From NCBI GenBank assembly GCA_964581605.1, contig CAZOPF010000014.1, forward strand, positions 1 through 64,000: DNA of 64,000 bases, in the 5' to 3' direction. The stretch comes from CAADGU01 sp964581605 (lineage in GTDB: Bacteria > Chloroflexota > Anaerolineae > Promineifilales > Promineifilaceae). The position numbers were made by a program, and so were the translations under genes. A model generated the notes under the pieces. That model was not told where the DNA came from. It did not search any database and saw only the letters and a list, made by a program, of their open reading frames with translations. Positions 8,811 to 17,884 of the stretch are shown here, one piece after another (position 1 is the stretch's first letter; the number at the start of each line of letters is the position of its first letter).

Positions 8811-9835
8811 TGCGGATCGCTAAATTCGGCCACAAACGGCCGAAAGAGCATGACGGCCGGTACGTTGGAGATGGTGTTGCTGAGGATGACGGACACGGCC
8901 GTGAGCGGCACAATCCCCCGCTCCGCCACCGGCTGCAACACGGCAAACAGACGGTCGCTGAGGCCGCTGCTGATGATGGCCCCCGTGACCACAAACAGCG
9001 CCGCAAAAAAGACCAGCAGCGTCCAATCAATCTCCCGAAATACACGCTCCGGCTTCAAGCGCCGGGTGATGAGCAGCAGTGCGGCCGCCGTCAGCGCGGC
9101 CAGCGGCACAGGTGCGCCGGCCACAAACGCCGCCAGCATCAACCCGGTGGCGATCAAACTTTTGCGCAATAGTGGACGATACGGGCGGTCGGGTGGCAGA
9201 TTGGGTGGCGGCAGGTGTATGGCCGTGAACTCGCCCCGATACACCAACACCAGCACGCCCCAGGCCAGCGCCAGCCCGACGATGGCTACCGGGGCCAGAT
9301 AAGCTGTAAACGTCACATAGGGAATGCCGGACGACATGCCAATGAGCATATTTTGTGGATTACCGGTGATGGTAGCGACAGAACCGATGTTGGCGGCCGT
9401 TGCCAGGCCAATCAGGTAGGGGATGGGGTTGCGCTGCCGGGCGGCCGTCATTTCCAGCACCAGCGGCGTAAACATCAGCACGATGGTGTCATTCAGGAAC
9501 AGCGCGGAAAGCAGCCCGGCCACCGCCACAATGAGCGCCAGCAGGCCACGCGGCGAATGTGCCCACTGGGCCACACGCCGGTTCACCAGCCGAAAAAAAC
9601 CCGCCAGTCGTAAATTGACATTGATAATCATCATGGCAAAGAGCAGCACGATGGTGTTCATGTCAATGGCCGCATACGCTTCTTCCAGGCCAATCGCGCC
9701 GATGAGGACGAGCAGCGTGGCCCCCACCAGGGCAATGGTGGCCCGGTTCATACGCAACCAGGGGTAGCGCCCCAAGGCAATGCCCACCAGAATGAGCAGG
9801 ATGAGAAAGAGGGTGAGCCAGGTTTGTAGCGCCAT
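8811..9835 (-). CDS. SLC13/ArsB/NhaD-type anion transporter (3' end lost in gap)
   Basis: About 341 readable residues of a polytopic membrane protein of the ion-transporter superfamily (SLC13, ArsB, NhaD). Two matching halves are visible, each with a family-type re-entrant motif: ALFLNDTIVLMFTPLVLEM plus TGNPQNMLIG in the first, and VILSNTISNVPAVMLFRP in the second. The two NDT/SNT-containing turns normally hold the substrate and sodium sites. The last helices fall in the gap. Family members export arsenite or take up sulfate, dicarboxylates or citrate, and these cannot be separated here. Start ATG 9835 gives a first helix right at the N-terminus. It is divergent from nuoEF. Confidence 0.85.
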
Positions 9836-9910
9836 GGCGGGAACTATACTTGAGGTGGTAATAAAGTAACAGGGTGACATTTATACGGCCGTAACCTCAC
9901 AAACGTCACA

Positions 9911-9939
9911 TTGGAAGTTACCCCTCTCTCCGGTACAAT
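9911..9939 (+). promoter_or_regulatory. Putative sigma-70-type promoter for nuoEF
   Basis: TTGGAA (9911-9916) and TACAAT (9934-9939) are separated by 17 bases and lie about 70 bases upstream of the nuoEF ATG at 10008. This is a consensus match only. Confidence 0.55.
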
Positions 9940-10007
9940 CGGCACACCTGTCAAGGCCTTACCGATGGGTGCATGGGCTGTATGGCCTGCACAAGACGAG
10001 GAGAGAC

Positions 10008-11753
10008 ATGACCACTGAACCCATTGATTTAACGTTGTTGGCACCGGTATTGCAGAAGTATCACGGCCGTCGCCGTGACGCCCTTCTCCCCTTGCTGCAT
10101 GAGGCCCAGGCCGTTTATGGCTGGCTGCCCGCCGAAGTGCAGGAGGCGATCAGCAAAACATTGCGCATCCCCCTGGCCGATGTTCACGGCGTGATTGAGT
10201 TTTATACCATGTTTTACAACCGGCCGATGGCCCGTACCGTCGTGCGTGTGTGTGAAGATGTGGCCTGCCAGTTGGCCGGGTGTGAAGCCATTCACAAAGC
10301 GGTTTCTGAAAAATTGGGCTTACAACATGGCGAAATGAGTGCCGATGGAGCTATCGCCTACGAGCGTGTGCCCTGCCTGGGCATGTGTGAACACGCGCCC
10401 AATGCCTTATATGGCGAGAAACCGGCGGGGGATTTGACGGTCACGGCCGTAGACGACTTCCTGGCCGGCACCTACCCCGAACCGGCCGCCAAAATCTACG
10501 GCGAACCCAAACTCAAACTGTTCCGCGTGGGGCAGATTGACCCCCTGAGCCTGGACGATTACCTGGCGCACGAAGGATACGTGGGGCTGCAAAACGCCAT
10601 GCAGCACCCGCCCGACGAGATTATCCAATGGCTGGACGCCAGCAACATTTTGGGGCGTGGCGGGGCCATGTTCCCGGTGGGCAACAAGTGGAAATTCACC
10701 CGCGCCGCCCCTGGCACGCCGGCGCAAAAGCACATCATCGCCAACTGCGATGAAAGTGAACCGGGCACCTTCAAGGATCGTGGGCTGATGGAAGAAGACC
10801 CGTTCAGCCTGGTAGAGGCGATGACCCTGGCCGCCTACGTGGTGGGCGCGGAGAATGGCTGGATTTTTATACGCGGTGAATATCCACGCAGCCACAAACG
10901 GCTGCTCAATGCCGTAGCAAAGGCGCGGGCGGCCGGGTATCTGGGCAAAAACATTCTGGGGCGGCCTGGGTTCAACTTTGATATTGAGGTGCGGCTGGGT
11001 GCAGGTGCGTACATCTGCGGCGAGGAGACGGCGCTGTTTGAGGCCATTGAGGGTAAACGGGGCTTTCCACGCATCAAGCCGCCCTTCCCCACCACACACG
11101 GCCTCTTCCACCAGCCAACGGCCATCAACAATGTGGAAACACTGGTAGCGGCGCTGGCCGTGGCCCGCATTGGTTGGAATGCGTGGGCGGCGTATGGCAC
11201 GGAAGATTCTAAAGGGACGAAGTGGTTCTGCCTCAGCGGACACGTCAATCAGCCGGGGTTATATGAACTGCCGTTTGGGGTGACGGTGCGGGAGTTGATT
11301 GAAATGGGTGGGGGGGTGAAACACGGCCGTGCCCTCCAGTCCGTTCTCGTCGGCGGCGCGGCCGGCCGTTTTCTCAGCCCCGCCGAACTCGATTACCCAC
11401 TCACCTACGCCTCCTCGCGCAACCACGCTTTTCCCATCGGCTCCGGCGTCGTCATGGTCATTGACGACCAGACCGATATGCGGCAGACGTTGTACCATCT
11501 GGCGCACTTTTTTGCCCACGAAAGCTGCGGCAAATGTTTCCCTTGCCAGATTGGTACGCAGCGGCAAATGGAAATCTTGCATCACATCAGCCACAACGGT
11601 GGCCCGCAACCCGGCGACAAAGAGCGCCTGCTGGACGTGGGCTTTACCATGACGGAAACATCGCTGTGCGGCCTGGGGCAAACGGCCGCGTCCGCCATCG
11701 TCAGCGCCATTAACCTGTGGCCGGAGTTGGTGGGGTCGGGATTGGAAGATTAG
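10008..11753 (+). CDS. nuoEF: NuoE-NuoF fusion: NADH-oxidising diaphorase subunit
   Basis: 581 residues joining two complex I/HoxEF-type modules. Residues 1-145 are the thioredoxin-like NuoE [2Fe-2S] protein with ligand pattern Cys82-x4-Cys87 and Cys123-x3-Cys127. Residues 150-581 are NuoF: NADH/FMN glycine-rich GRGGAMFPVGNKW (216-228), FMN site GAGAYICGEETAL, and the C-terminal 4Fe-4S ligands ESCGKCFPC plus a late Cys in SLCGLGQ. It oxidises NADH and passes electrons to the next iron-sulfur subunit. ATG 10008 has GAGGAGAG just upstream. The only other electron-transfer subunit nearby is the HoxU-like gene at 12332. No hydrogenase, formate dehydrogenase or other Nuo subunits are present in the window, so the terminal partner is unknown. 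Confidence 0.92.
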   Translation: MTTEPIDLTLLAPVLQKYHGRRRDALLPLLHEAQAVYGWLPAEVQEAISKTLRIPLADVHGVIEFYTMFYNRPMARTVVRVCEDVACQLAGCEAIHKAVSEKLGLQHGEMSADGAIAYERVPCLGMCEHAPNALYGEKPAGDLTVTAVDDFLAGTYPEPAAKIYGEPKLKLFRVGQIDPLSLDDYLAHEGYVGLQNAMQHPPDEIIQWLDASNILGRGGAMFPVGNKWKFTRAAPGTPAQKHIIANCDESEPGTFKDRGLMEEDPFSLVEAMTLAAYVVGAENGWIFIRGEYPRSHKRLLNAVAKARAAGYLGKNILGRPGFNFDIEVRLGAGAYICGEETALFEAIEGKRGFPRIKPPFPTTHGLFHQPTAINNVETLVAALAVARIGWNAWAAYGTEDSKGTKWFCLSGHVNQPGLYELPFGVTVRELIEMGGGVKHGRALQSVLVGGAAGRFLSPAELDYPLTYASSRNHAFPIGSGVVMVIDDQTDMRQTLYHLAHFFAHESCGKCFPCQIGTQRQMEILHHISHNGGPQPGDKERLLDVGFTMTETSLCGLGQTAASAIVSAINLWPELVGSGLED

Positions 11754-11758
11754 AGAAT

Positions 11759-12016
11759 ATGCCCACTATTTCCCGTTTTTATGGTATTGTGGTGTTCATC
11801 AATTACCGTGACCATGCGCCGCCACATTTCCATGCACGGTATGGTGCGCAGGAAGTGACCATTGAAATACAAACGGGCATCGTGACCGGGAAAATGTCTC
11901 GCCGCGCATTAAATATGCTGTTTGACTGGCTGGACTTACATCGAGATGAACTGATGGAAAACTGGAATCGGGCACGGAATGGCGAACCATTACAGGAAAT
12001 TCCACCTTTGTTATAG
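11759..12016 (+). CDS. DUF4160 domain protein (putative toxin-antitoxin component)
   Basis: An 85-residue protein starting MPTISRFYGIVVFINYRDH, followed by PPHFHARYG, the hallmark of DUF4160. Members are almost always paired with a DUF2442 gene, as here, and the pair is regarded as toxin-antitoxin-like without firm biochemical proof. It begins 6 bases after the nuoEF stop and ends 9 bases before its partner. Its position between two redox subunit genes is odd (see findings). Confidence 0.85.
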   Translation: MPTISRFYGIVVFINYRDHAPPHFHARYGAQEVTIEIQTGIVTGKMSRRALNMLFDWLDLHRDELMENWNRARNGEPLQEIPPLL

Positions 12017-12025
12017 GAGCAAACG

Positions 12026-12277
12026 ATGTTCTTACACGTTAATAAAGTGAAATACCTGGGCGATTACAAATTACAACTGACATTCAATGATGGGATGGTT
12101 ATGGGCGTAGACCTCCAAGATGAGTTATACGGCCCAGTTTTTGAGCCACTGAAGAATGTCCAGCTTTTTCAACAGGTATCAGTGAATCCTGAGACCAATA
12201 CGATTGAGTGGCCCAATGGCGCTGACTTTGCCCCAGAATTTTTGCGTGAACTAGGCCATGAACTGGTTCATGCTTAA
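12026..12277 (+). CDS. DUF2442 domain protein (partner of DUF4160)
   Basis: An 83-residue protein with the DUF2442 pattern: VKYLGDYKLQLTFNDGMV, DLQDELYGPVFEPLKN and TIEWPNGADFAPEFL. AGGAG lies 7 bases before the ATG. It forms a two-gene unit with the DUF4160 gene. Activity has not been established for the family; an antitoxin or DNA-binding role is only suggested by pairing. Confidence 0.88.
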   Translation: MFLHVNKVKYLGDYKLQLTFNDGMVMGVDLQDELYGPVFEPLKNVQLFQQVSVNPETNTIEWPNGADFAPEFLRELGHELVHA

Positions 12278-12292
12278 AGCAGCCTGCTCAAA

Positions 12293-12322
12293 CCGATTAC
12301 CGATAACTGATAACCGACTACG
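12293..12322. repeat. CCGATTACCGATAACTGATAACCGA repeat
   Basis: Short overlapping ACCGATTA/ACCGATAA/AACCGACTA units before the HoxU-like gene. The reverse complement of the same family (GGTAATCGGTTATCGGTAAACGG) lies inside the SAM riboswitch at about 48490-48522. Confidence 0.75.
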
Positions 12323-12331
12323 GAGAGAGCA

Positions 12332-13036
12332 ATGAGCGAAACAGTTACACTTAAAATTGACGGCCGTGAAATCACCGTCCCCACAGGCACCACCATTTTG
12401 GATGCGGCGGCGCAGTTGGGGATCGAGATTCCGGTCATTTGTTATCATCCCCACCTGACAGCCAATGGCTTGTGCCGGGTCTGTTCGGTGGATGTGGGCT
12501 GGCGGGTGCAGGCGGCGGCTTGCGTGACTCAGTGTGCCAACGGCATGAACGTGGAGACGCACAGCGAGGATGTCTGCCGGGGGCGGCGCACCATCCTGGA
12601 GATGCTGGCGGCAACGGTGGAACTGGCCGAAGCGCCAGAAATTTTGGCCCTGCTGCAAGAATATAAAGCGGACGAAAACCGTTTTGCGGACGGAGCGCGG
12701 CGTACCGCGCCCATTCACGATGACAACCCGTTTTATATCCGCGACTATAACCAGTGCATTAACTGTTGGCGTTGTGTGCAGGTGTGCGCGGAGGATGCCC
12801 AGTATACGTTTGCGCTGAGTTTTGACGGCCGTGGCTTTCACACCCACATTGGCACGTTTATGGGCCATGGCATGACAGACACGACCTGTGTCTTTTGCGG
12901 CCAATGTGTGGGCGTTTGCCCCACCGGGGCGCTGAAACCGAAACGGCAGGCGTTGTTGGAGCAGGGGTGGGACCCGGACTCGATTTTTGAAGCCACGCGG
13001 CGGAAACGGAAGAAGAACGTGATGCGTGATACGTGA
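12332..13036 (+). CDS. hoxU: HoxU/NuoG-N-terminal-like iron-sulfur subunit
   Basis: 234 residues. A plant-type [2Fe-2S] ferredoxin domain (ligands Cys37, Cys48, Cys51, Cys64) comes first. It is followed by a linker and two 4Fe-4S motifs, CINCWRCVQVC and CVFCGQCVGVC followed by PTGAL. This is the layout of HoxU, or of the first third of NuoG or a formate dehydrogenase alpha subunit without the molybdopterin part. It should take electrons from NuoEF. GGAGAG precedes the ATG. The last residues VMRDT and the stop codon are written by a GTGATGCGTGATAC repeat, so the natural C-terminus may have been altered. The gene symbol is by analogy; no hoxYH is present. Confidence 0.8.
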   Translation: MSETVTLKIDGREITVPTGTTILDAAAQLGIEIPVICYHPHLTANGLCRVCSVDVGWRVQAAACVTQCANGMNVETHSEDVCRGRRTILEMLAATVELAEAPEILALLQEYKADENRFADGARRTAPIHDDNPFYIRDYNQCINCWRCVQVCAEDAQYTFALSFDGRGFHTHIGTFMGHGMTDTTCVFCGQCVGVCPTGALKPKRQALLEQGWDPDSIFEATRRKRKKNVMRDT

Positions 13037-13073
13037 TGCGTGAGGATTTTCTGCTCACGTATCACCTATCACA
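13018..13073. repeat. GTGATGCGTGATACGTGATGCGTGAG inverted repeat
   Basis: Repeated (GTGATGC/GTGATAC) units followed by complementary CTCACGTATCACCTATCAC, able to fold as a hairpin. It overlaps the end of the HoxU-like gene and supplies its stop codon TGA. It could work as a terminator-like or mRNA-protecting hairpin. Confidence 0.75.
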
Positions 13074-13085
13074 TCTTGACCATCG

Positions 13086-13094
13086 TGCTATAAT
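13086..13094 (+). promoter_or_regulatory. Putative extended -10 promoter for RNase D gene
   Basis: TGCTATAAT (13086-13094) matches an extended -10 element. No convincing -35 is seen at normal spacing. The RNase D start codon is about 110 bases downstream. Confidence 0.4.
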
Positions 13095-13168
13095 GAACCG
13101 CGATGGAACCATCCTATTATCCCCCCATGAACCCTTCTCCCCACATGACCCCACTGACTGGTGTGTGG

Positions 13169-13187
13169 GGCGATTTTGAAAATCGCC
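13169..13187. repeat. GGCGATTTT/AAAATCGCC palindromic repeat (copy 1)
   Basis: A perfect 9-bp inverted repeat around a single G, in the leader of the RNase D gene just before AGGAG at 13194-13198. A second copy is at 48638-48657. It may be a small dispersed hairpin element. Confidence 0.8.
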
Positions 13188-13205
13188 TTACTTAGGAGAT
13201 ATGCG

Positions 13206-14342
13206 ATGAGCCTATCTCCAGCGACCCTGGTTACTTCTGATCGCGCCTGGCAGGAATGTCTGGCGCGGCTGCAAACGGAGCCGCGCTTGGGCATTGACCT
13301 GGAAGCCAACAGCATGTATGCCTACCGGGAGCGGGTCTGCCTGATTCAAATTTCCATTCCCACACAAGATTATATTGTTGACCCGACGGCCGTAGCTGAT
13401 CTGGATGGTCTGGGCCAATTGCTGGCCAACCCGGCTATCGAAAAGGTTTTTCATGCGGCCGAATATGACCTGATGCTGCTCAAGAGGCAGTACGAGTGGC
13501 AGTGTGCCCACCTGTTTGACACGATGTGGTCGGCGCGGATTTTGGGGTATGAACGGTACGGTTTAGGGAATTTGCTGCAAGAGTTATATGGGGTGGAGCA
13601 GAACAAGAAGTATCAAAAGGCGAACTGGTGTAAACGGCCGTTAACCCTCGACCTGCTAAAGTATGCCCAACTGGACACCCATTACTTGCTGGCTTTGCGG
13701 GATCATCTGGCGGCGGAACTGGTGGCCCAAAACCGACTGGAAGAGGCATTGGAGATATTTGCCGAACAAACTGGAGTGGATCCCAATCATCAAACGTTTG
13801 ACCCGGATGGTTTCTGGTACATCAGTGGCGCGTATGACCTGCCACGTCAACAGCAGGCGGTGCTAAAAGCGTTGTATGCGTTTCGGGATCAGCAGGCGGA
13901 GCGAAGCAATCAGCCATTATTCAAGGTGCTAAGTGACCGCACATTGCTGGAATTGGCCCAGTCTTGCCCGGCCACTTTGCGCGAGTTGCATAAGGTTTAT
14001 GGGATGTCGGAGGGGCAGGTGCGGCGGTACGGCCGTCAGCTACTTCCCCTCATCGCCGAGAGCCAACAGGCCGAACCGCCCCGTTACCCCAAACGCAACC
14101 ACCGCCCCCCGGAAGAAGTGTGCAACCGCTACGACAAATTGCACACCTGGCGCAAAGAAAAAGCACAGGCGCGGGGTGTGGAGTCCGATGTCATTCTCAG
14201 CCGCGATTGCCTGTGGGCCTTAGCCCATCTCAATCCACAACACAGCGAGCAGTTGGCACAGGTAGAAGAACTGGGCGACTGGCGACGCCGGACATACGGG
14301 CAAGAGATCATCCAGGTTTTGCAGAATCATCATGGGGGATAG
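13206..14342 (+). CDS. rnd: Ribonuclease D family 3'-5' exonuclease
   Basis: 378 residues, the usual length for RNase D, which trims tRNA and other RNA 3' ends in the cytoplasm. The DEDD exonuclease core is visible: DLE at 31-33 (Exo I), NPAIEKVFHAAEYDLMLL (Exo II) and YAQLDTHYLLALRDHL (Exo III, Tyr variant). An HRDC-type helical domain follows around residues 215-290 (QQQAVLKALYAFRDQQAE) and a second HRDC-like segment lies at the end. ATG 13206 is 7 bases from AGGAG, while the in-frame upstream ATG is not. Confidence 0.93.
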   Translation: MSLSPATLVTSDRAWQECLARLQTEPRLGIDLEANSMYAYRERVCLIQISIPTQDYIVDPTAVADLDGLGQLLANPAIEKVFHAAEYDLMLLKRQYEWQCAHLFDTMWSARILGYERYGLGNLLQELYGVEQNKKYQKANWCKRPLTLDLLKYAQLDTHYLLALRDHLAAELVAQNRLEEALEIFAEQTGVDPNHQTFDPDGFWYISGAYDLPRQQQAVLKALYAFRDQQAERSNQPLFKVLSDRTLLELAQSCPATLRELHKVYGMSEGQVRRYGRQLLPLIAESQQAEPPRYPKRNHRPPEEVCNRYDKLHTWRKEKAQARGVESDVILSRDCLWALAHLNPQHSEQLAQVEELGDWRRRTYGQEIIQVLQNHHGG

Positions 14343-14383
14343 TAGCTGGAATCAGCCACTATCCCCCATCCACAAGGAAACCA

Positions 14384-15793
14384 ATGAACATTACATTTCA
14401 TGGCGCGGTGCGTACCGTGACTGGCTCACAACATTTGGTGGAAGTGAATGGGCAGAAGATTTTGCTCGATTGTGGCCTGTACCAGGGTTCACGCAAAGAG
14501 TCCTACGAACGCAACCAACATTTGCCCTTTAACGCGGCCGATATTGACGTAATGGTGCTTTCCCATGCGCACATTGACCATTGCGGCAATGTGCCCAATC
14601 TGGTGAAGAGCGGTTTTCGCGGCAACATCTTTTGCACCTATGCTACCCGTGATCTGGCAGCGGTGATGCTGCAAGACAGTGCCCGTATTCAAGAATCGGA
14701 TATGGAGTATTTGAATAAGAAGCGGGAAAAGCAGCAACTGCCGCCATTGGCGCCGATTTATACGGTGGTGGACGCGACCAATAGTTTGAACTGTTTTGTG
14801 GGCATTGGGTATGAACGGCCGTTTGCCATTGCCCCCGGCGTTACCCTCACTTTTTATGATGCCGGGCATATTCTGGGGTCGGCGATGGTGGCGTTGGATA
14901 TTGAAGAAGAGGAGAGCAAACGAGACATCCGGCTGGTGTTTAGTGGTGATATAGGCCGGCCCAACCGCCCCATTTTGCATGATCCTACCTTTATCACGGA
15001 GGCGGACGTGCTGTTGGTGGAAAGCACCTACGGCAACCGTAAACATGAAGCGCAGGAAGACGCCAGCAAAAAGCTGGAACGTATTATCAATGAGACACGC
15101 CAACGGGGTGGCAAAGTCATCGTGCCTTCTTTTGCCGTGGGGCGAACGCAGGAGTTGGTCTATCGGCTACATCAATTGATTGAAGCGGGCCGGATTCCGG
15201 GCAATTTGCCGGTGTTTGTGGACAGCCCGCTGGCCATAGACGCTACCGGCATTTACCGGCTGCATCCGGAAGCGTTTGACGATGAGATGATGAGGTTTAT
15301 GGTGGAAAACGGCCGTAAAGACCCCTTCGGCTTTGATATGGTGCGGTATACACGCTCTACGGCCGAATCAAAGGAGCTGAATGCGCTGGCCCAACCGGCG
15401 GTGATCATCAGCGCCAGTGGCATGGCCGAGGCCGGGCGCATTTTGCACCACCTGAAGAACAACATTGAAGACCCGCGCAATACGGTGTTGATTGTGGGCT
15501 GGCAGGCACCCAACACGCTGGGGCGGCGGCTGGTAGACCGGGAGCCGCGTGTGCGCATTTTTGGCGAGGAGTATGAATTGAAGGCGCAGGTGGAGAAGAT
15601 CAACGGTTTCAGCGCCCATGCGGATCGGGATGAGTTGTTGGCGTGGACGGGGCATTTGCGGGCACGGCCGTTGCACACCTTCATTGTGCATGGCGAAGAA
15701 GACGCCTCATTGGCCTTTGCCGAAAGTTTACGCCAGTTACACCAATTTCCAGAGGTACAGGTACCCGAATTAGGCCAATCTTTTATTGTTTAG
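14384..15793 (+). CDS. MBL-fold beta-CASP RNA-processing exonuclease
   Basis: 469 residues of the metallo-beta-lactamase/beta-CASP family (KH-less bacterial CPSF73-like group). The zinc motif SHAHIDHCGN (HxHxDH, 61-66) is followed by DAGHILGSAM with a metal-binding His, FSGDIGRPN with the bridging Asp, the beta-CASP segment VPSFAVGRTQELVYRL, and the C-terminal zinc ligands SASGMAEAGRI, HADRDEL and VHGEE. It is expected to cleave RNA in the cytoplasm. The open frame reaches back to 14120, but that part overlaps the RNase D gene; ATG 14384 has AAGGAA upstream and starts the conserved fold. It sits 41 bases after RNase D, suggesting a shared RNA-turnover unit. The stop TAG touches a tandem repeat. 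Confidence 0.93.
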   Translation: MNITFHGAVRTVTGSQHLVEVNGQKILLDCGLYQGSRKESYERNQHLPFNAADIDVMVLSHAHIDHCGNVPNLVKSGFRGNIFCTYATRDLAAVMLQDSARIQESDMEYLNKKREKQQLPPLAPIYTVVDATNSLNCFVGIGYERPFAIAPGVTLTFYDAGHILGSAMVALDIEEEESKRDIRLVFSGDIGRPNRPILHDPTFITEADVLLVESTYGNRKHEAQEDASKKLERIINETRQRGGKVIVPSFAVGRTQELVYRLHQLIEAGRIPGNLPVFVDSPLAIDATGIYRLHPEAFDDEMMRFMVENGRKDPFGFDMVRYTRSTAESKELNALAQPAVIISASGMAEAGRILHHLKNNIEDPRNTVLIVGWQAPNTLGRRLVDREPRVRIFGEEYELKAQVEKINGFSAHADRDELLAWTGHLRARPLHTFIVHGEEDASLAFAESLRQLHQFPEVQVPELGQSFIV

Positions 15794-15856
15794 TTGCCCA
15801 TCTCTGGGGTTGCCCATCTCTGGGGTTGCCCATCTCTGGGGTTGCCCATCGCTGGG
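15793..15856. repeat. Four tandem copies of a 16-bp unit
   Basis: GTTGCCCATCTCTGGG occurs four times head to tail, the fourth with a single change (ATCG). The array begins on the last base of the beta-CASP stop codon. There are no spacers, so it is a simple tandem repeat and not a CRISPR array. Confidence 0.95.
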
Positions 15857-15860
15857 GTTT

Positions 15861-15928
15861 AACCGCCGAGAGTGCGGAGAACGCAGAGGTTTTCTCTTAG
15901 CTTCGACCTCTTGGCGTCTTTCGCGGTT
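15861..15928. repeat. AACCGC...GCGGTT bounded repeat element
   Basis: A purine-rich half (CCGAGAGTGCGGAGAACGCAGAGG) followed by a pyrimidine-rich half (CTTCGACCTCTTGGCGTCTTTCGCGG), ending in 6-bp inverted termini. It looks like a compact non-coding dispersed repeat. Confidence 0.55.
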
Positions 15929-16120
15929 ACCGGTTACGTTTAGCCCTACCTTCCTATCCCCCTTCGCGCATAAAAATTGTATAGTGTCTTCATGCGGGAC
16001 GAGCCATCATGAAACATAACATCACAGCAATCATGTAGTAGAGCCATTAATTAAATTCAGAAAGGGATTTGGGGATGAAAGCTGGCGCTGGCATTCCCTG
16101 TTTACGCTTTTTGAAGGTGT
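15929..16120. other. Intergenic stretch without a recognised gene
   Basis: With the repeats at 15793-15928 this gives about 330 bases without a gene. It is AT-richer than its surroundings and contains TTAATTAAA near 16047. I see no convincing promoter or RNA. It presumably carries the leader of the small unknown gene at 16121. Confidence 0.5.
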
Positions 16121-16477
16121 ATGATGTTTCCAGGCAATACAGGTATAACAGGCGTTGTAATGGTTAGTGGATTTGATGTACTTGAATCGGATAAACAGCA
16201 GAAAAGCGATATGATGACCCTGCGTAATCGCTTGAAGGATTTACAGGCGTGGCCGGCGGCTGGTGATGATCTGCTCAATCTCGTACCGGATTTCAACTGG
16301 CATCCATTACCCCTGACCGAATCTGATAACGAGTGGCTGCCTCTGGTGGTAAGGGATTCGTTGCGCGGGGTGGATATTGGCTTCCAATATCCGGCATTTT
16401 TTCAAAAATTGCTGACTAACCCCCGCTTGCGCCGACTTTTTTTGAACGAAATTGAACAAGCCACGTCGGCACACTAA
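16121..16477 (+). CDS. Small hypothetical protein
   Basis: 118 residues if started at the first of two adjacent ATG codons. AAGG at 16114-16117 fits the second (16124) slightly better, and a later in-frame ATG (16160) would give MVSGFDVLESD. No signal peptide or membrane span is present; the body is acidic and helical with aromatic residues (VPDFNWHPLPL, IGFQYPAFFQKLL). I do not recognise a family. A strong intrinsic terminator follows, which supports it as a real transcription unit. Confidence 0.6.
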   Translation: MMFPGNTGITGVVMVSGFDVLESDKQQKSDMMTLRNRLKDLQAWPAAGDDLLNLVPDFNWHPLPLTESDNEWLPLVVRDSLRGVDIGFQYPAFFQKLLTNPRLRRLFLNEIEQATSAH

Positions 16478-16504
16478 TTATTCTACCGGCCTCCTTTTTG
16501 TTAG

Positions 16505-16540
16505 CTGCCCGGCAACCCTATGTTGCCGGGCAGTTTTCTT

Positions 16541-16541
<1 letters not shown>
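16505..16541 (+). terminator. Rho-independent terminator
   Basis: A perfect 12-bp stem CTGCCCGGCAAC (16505-16516) and GTTGCCGGGCAG (16522-16533), loop CCTAT, then TTTTCTTTT. It terminates the small unknown gene on the plus strand. The T-tract touches the end of kbl. On the minus strand no T-run follows the stem, so it is one-directional. Confidence 0.93.
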
Positions 16542-17722
<1,181 letters not shown>

Positions 17723-17846
17723 GGGGTTCTCCTTGAACAAATTACCTATGCCATATCGGGGAAAGTCAGGGGATTTTACTTCAATCTCAGGACAAACTGT
17801 TAACCATCTTTTAACTAATTCTTAACTGGCGACATGGCTTGCTGAA

Positions 17847-17875
17847 TTGACTATGTTAAGTAGGGCGGGTATACT
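17847..17875 (+). promoter_or_regulatory. Near-consensus promoter for HNH gene, leaderless layout
   Basis: TTGACT (17847-17852) and TATACT (17870-17875) are 17 bases apart. Only 9 bases separate the -10 box from the ATG at 17885, so transcription would start at or within 1-3 bases of the start codon, and no ribosome site is present. Confidence 0.7.
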
Positions 17876-17884
17876 GCCAGCCTC

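Noticed and set aside
13076..13094. TTGACC plus TATAAT promoter before RNase D
   Set aside because: Only 7 bases separate the two boxes, far too few for a sigma-70 promoter. Only the extended -10 remains plausible.
15793..15856. CRISPR array
   Set aside because: The 16-bp units are directly adjacent with no unique spacers, and no cas genes are present.
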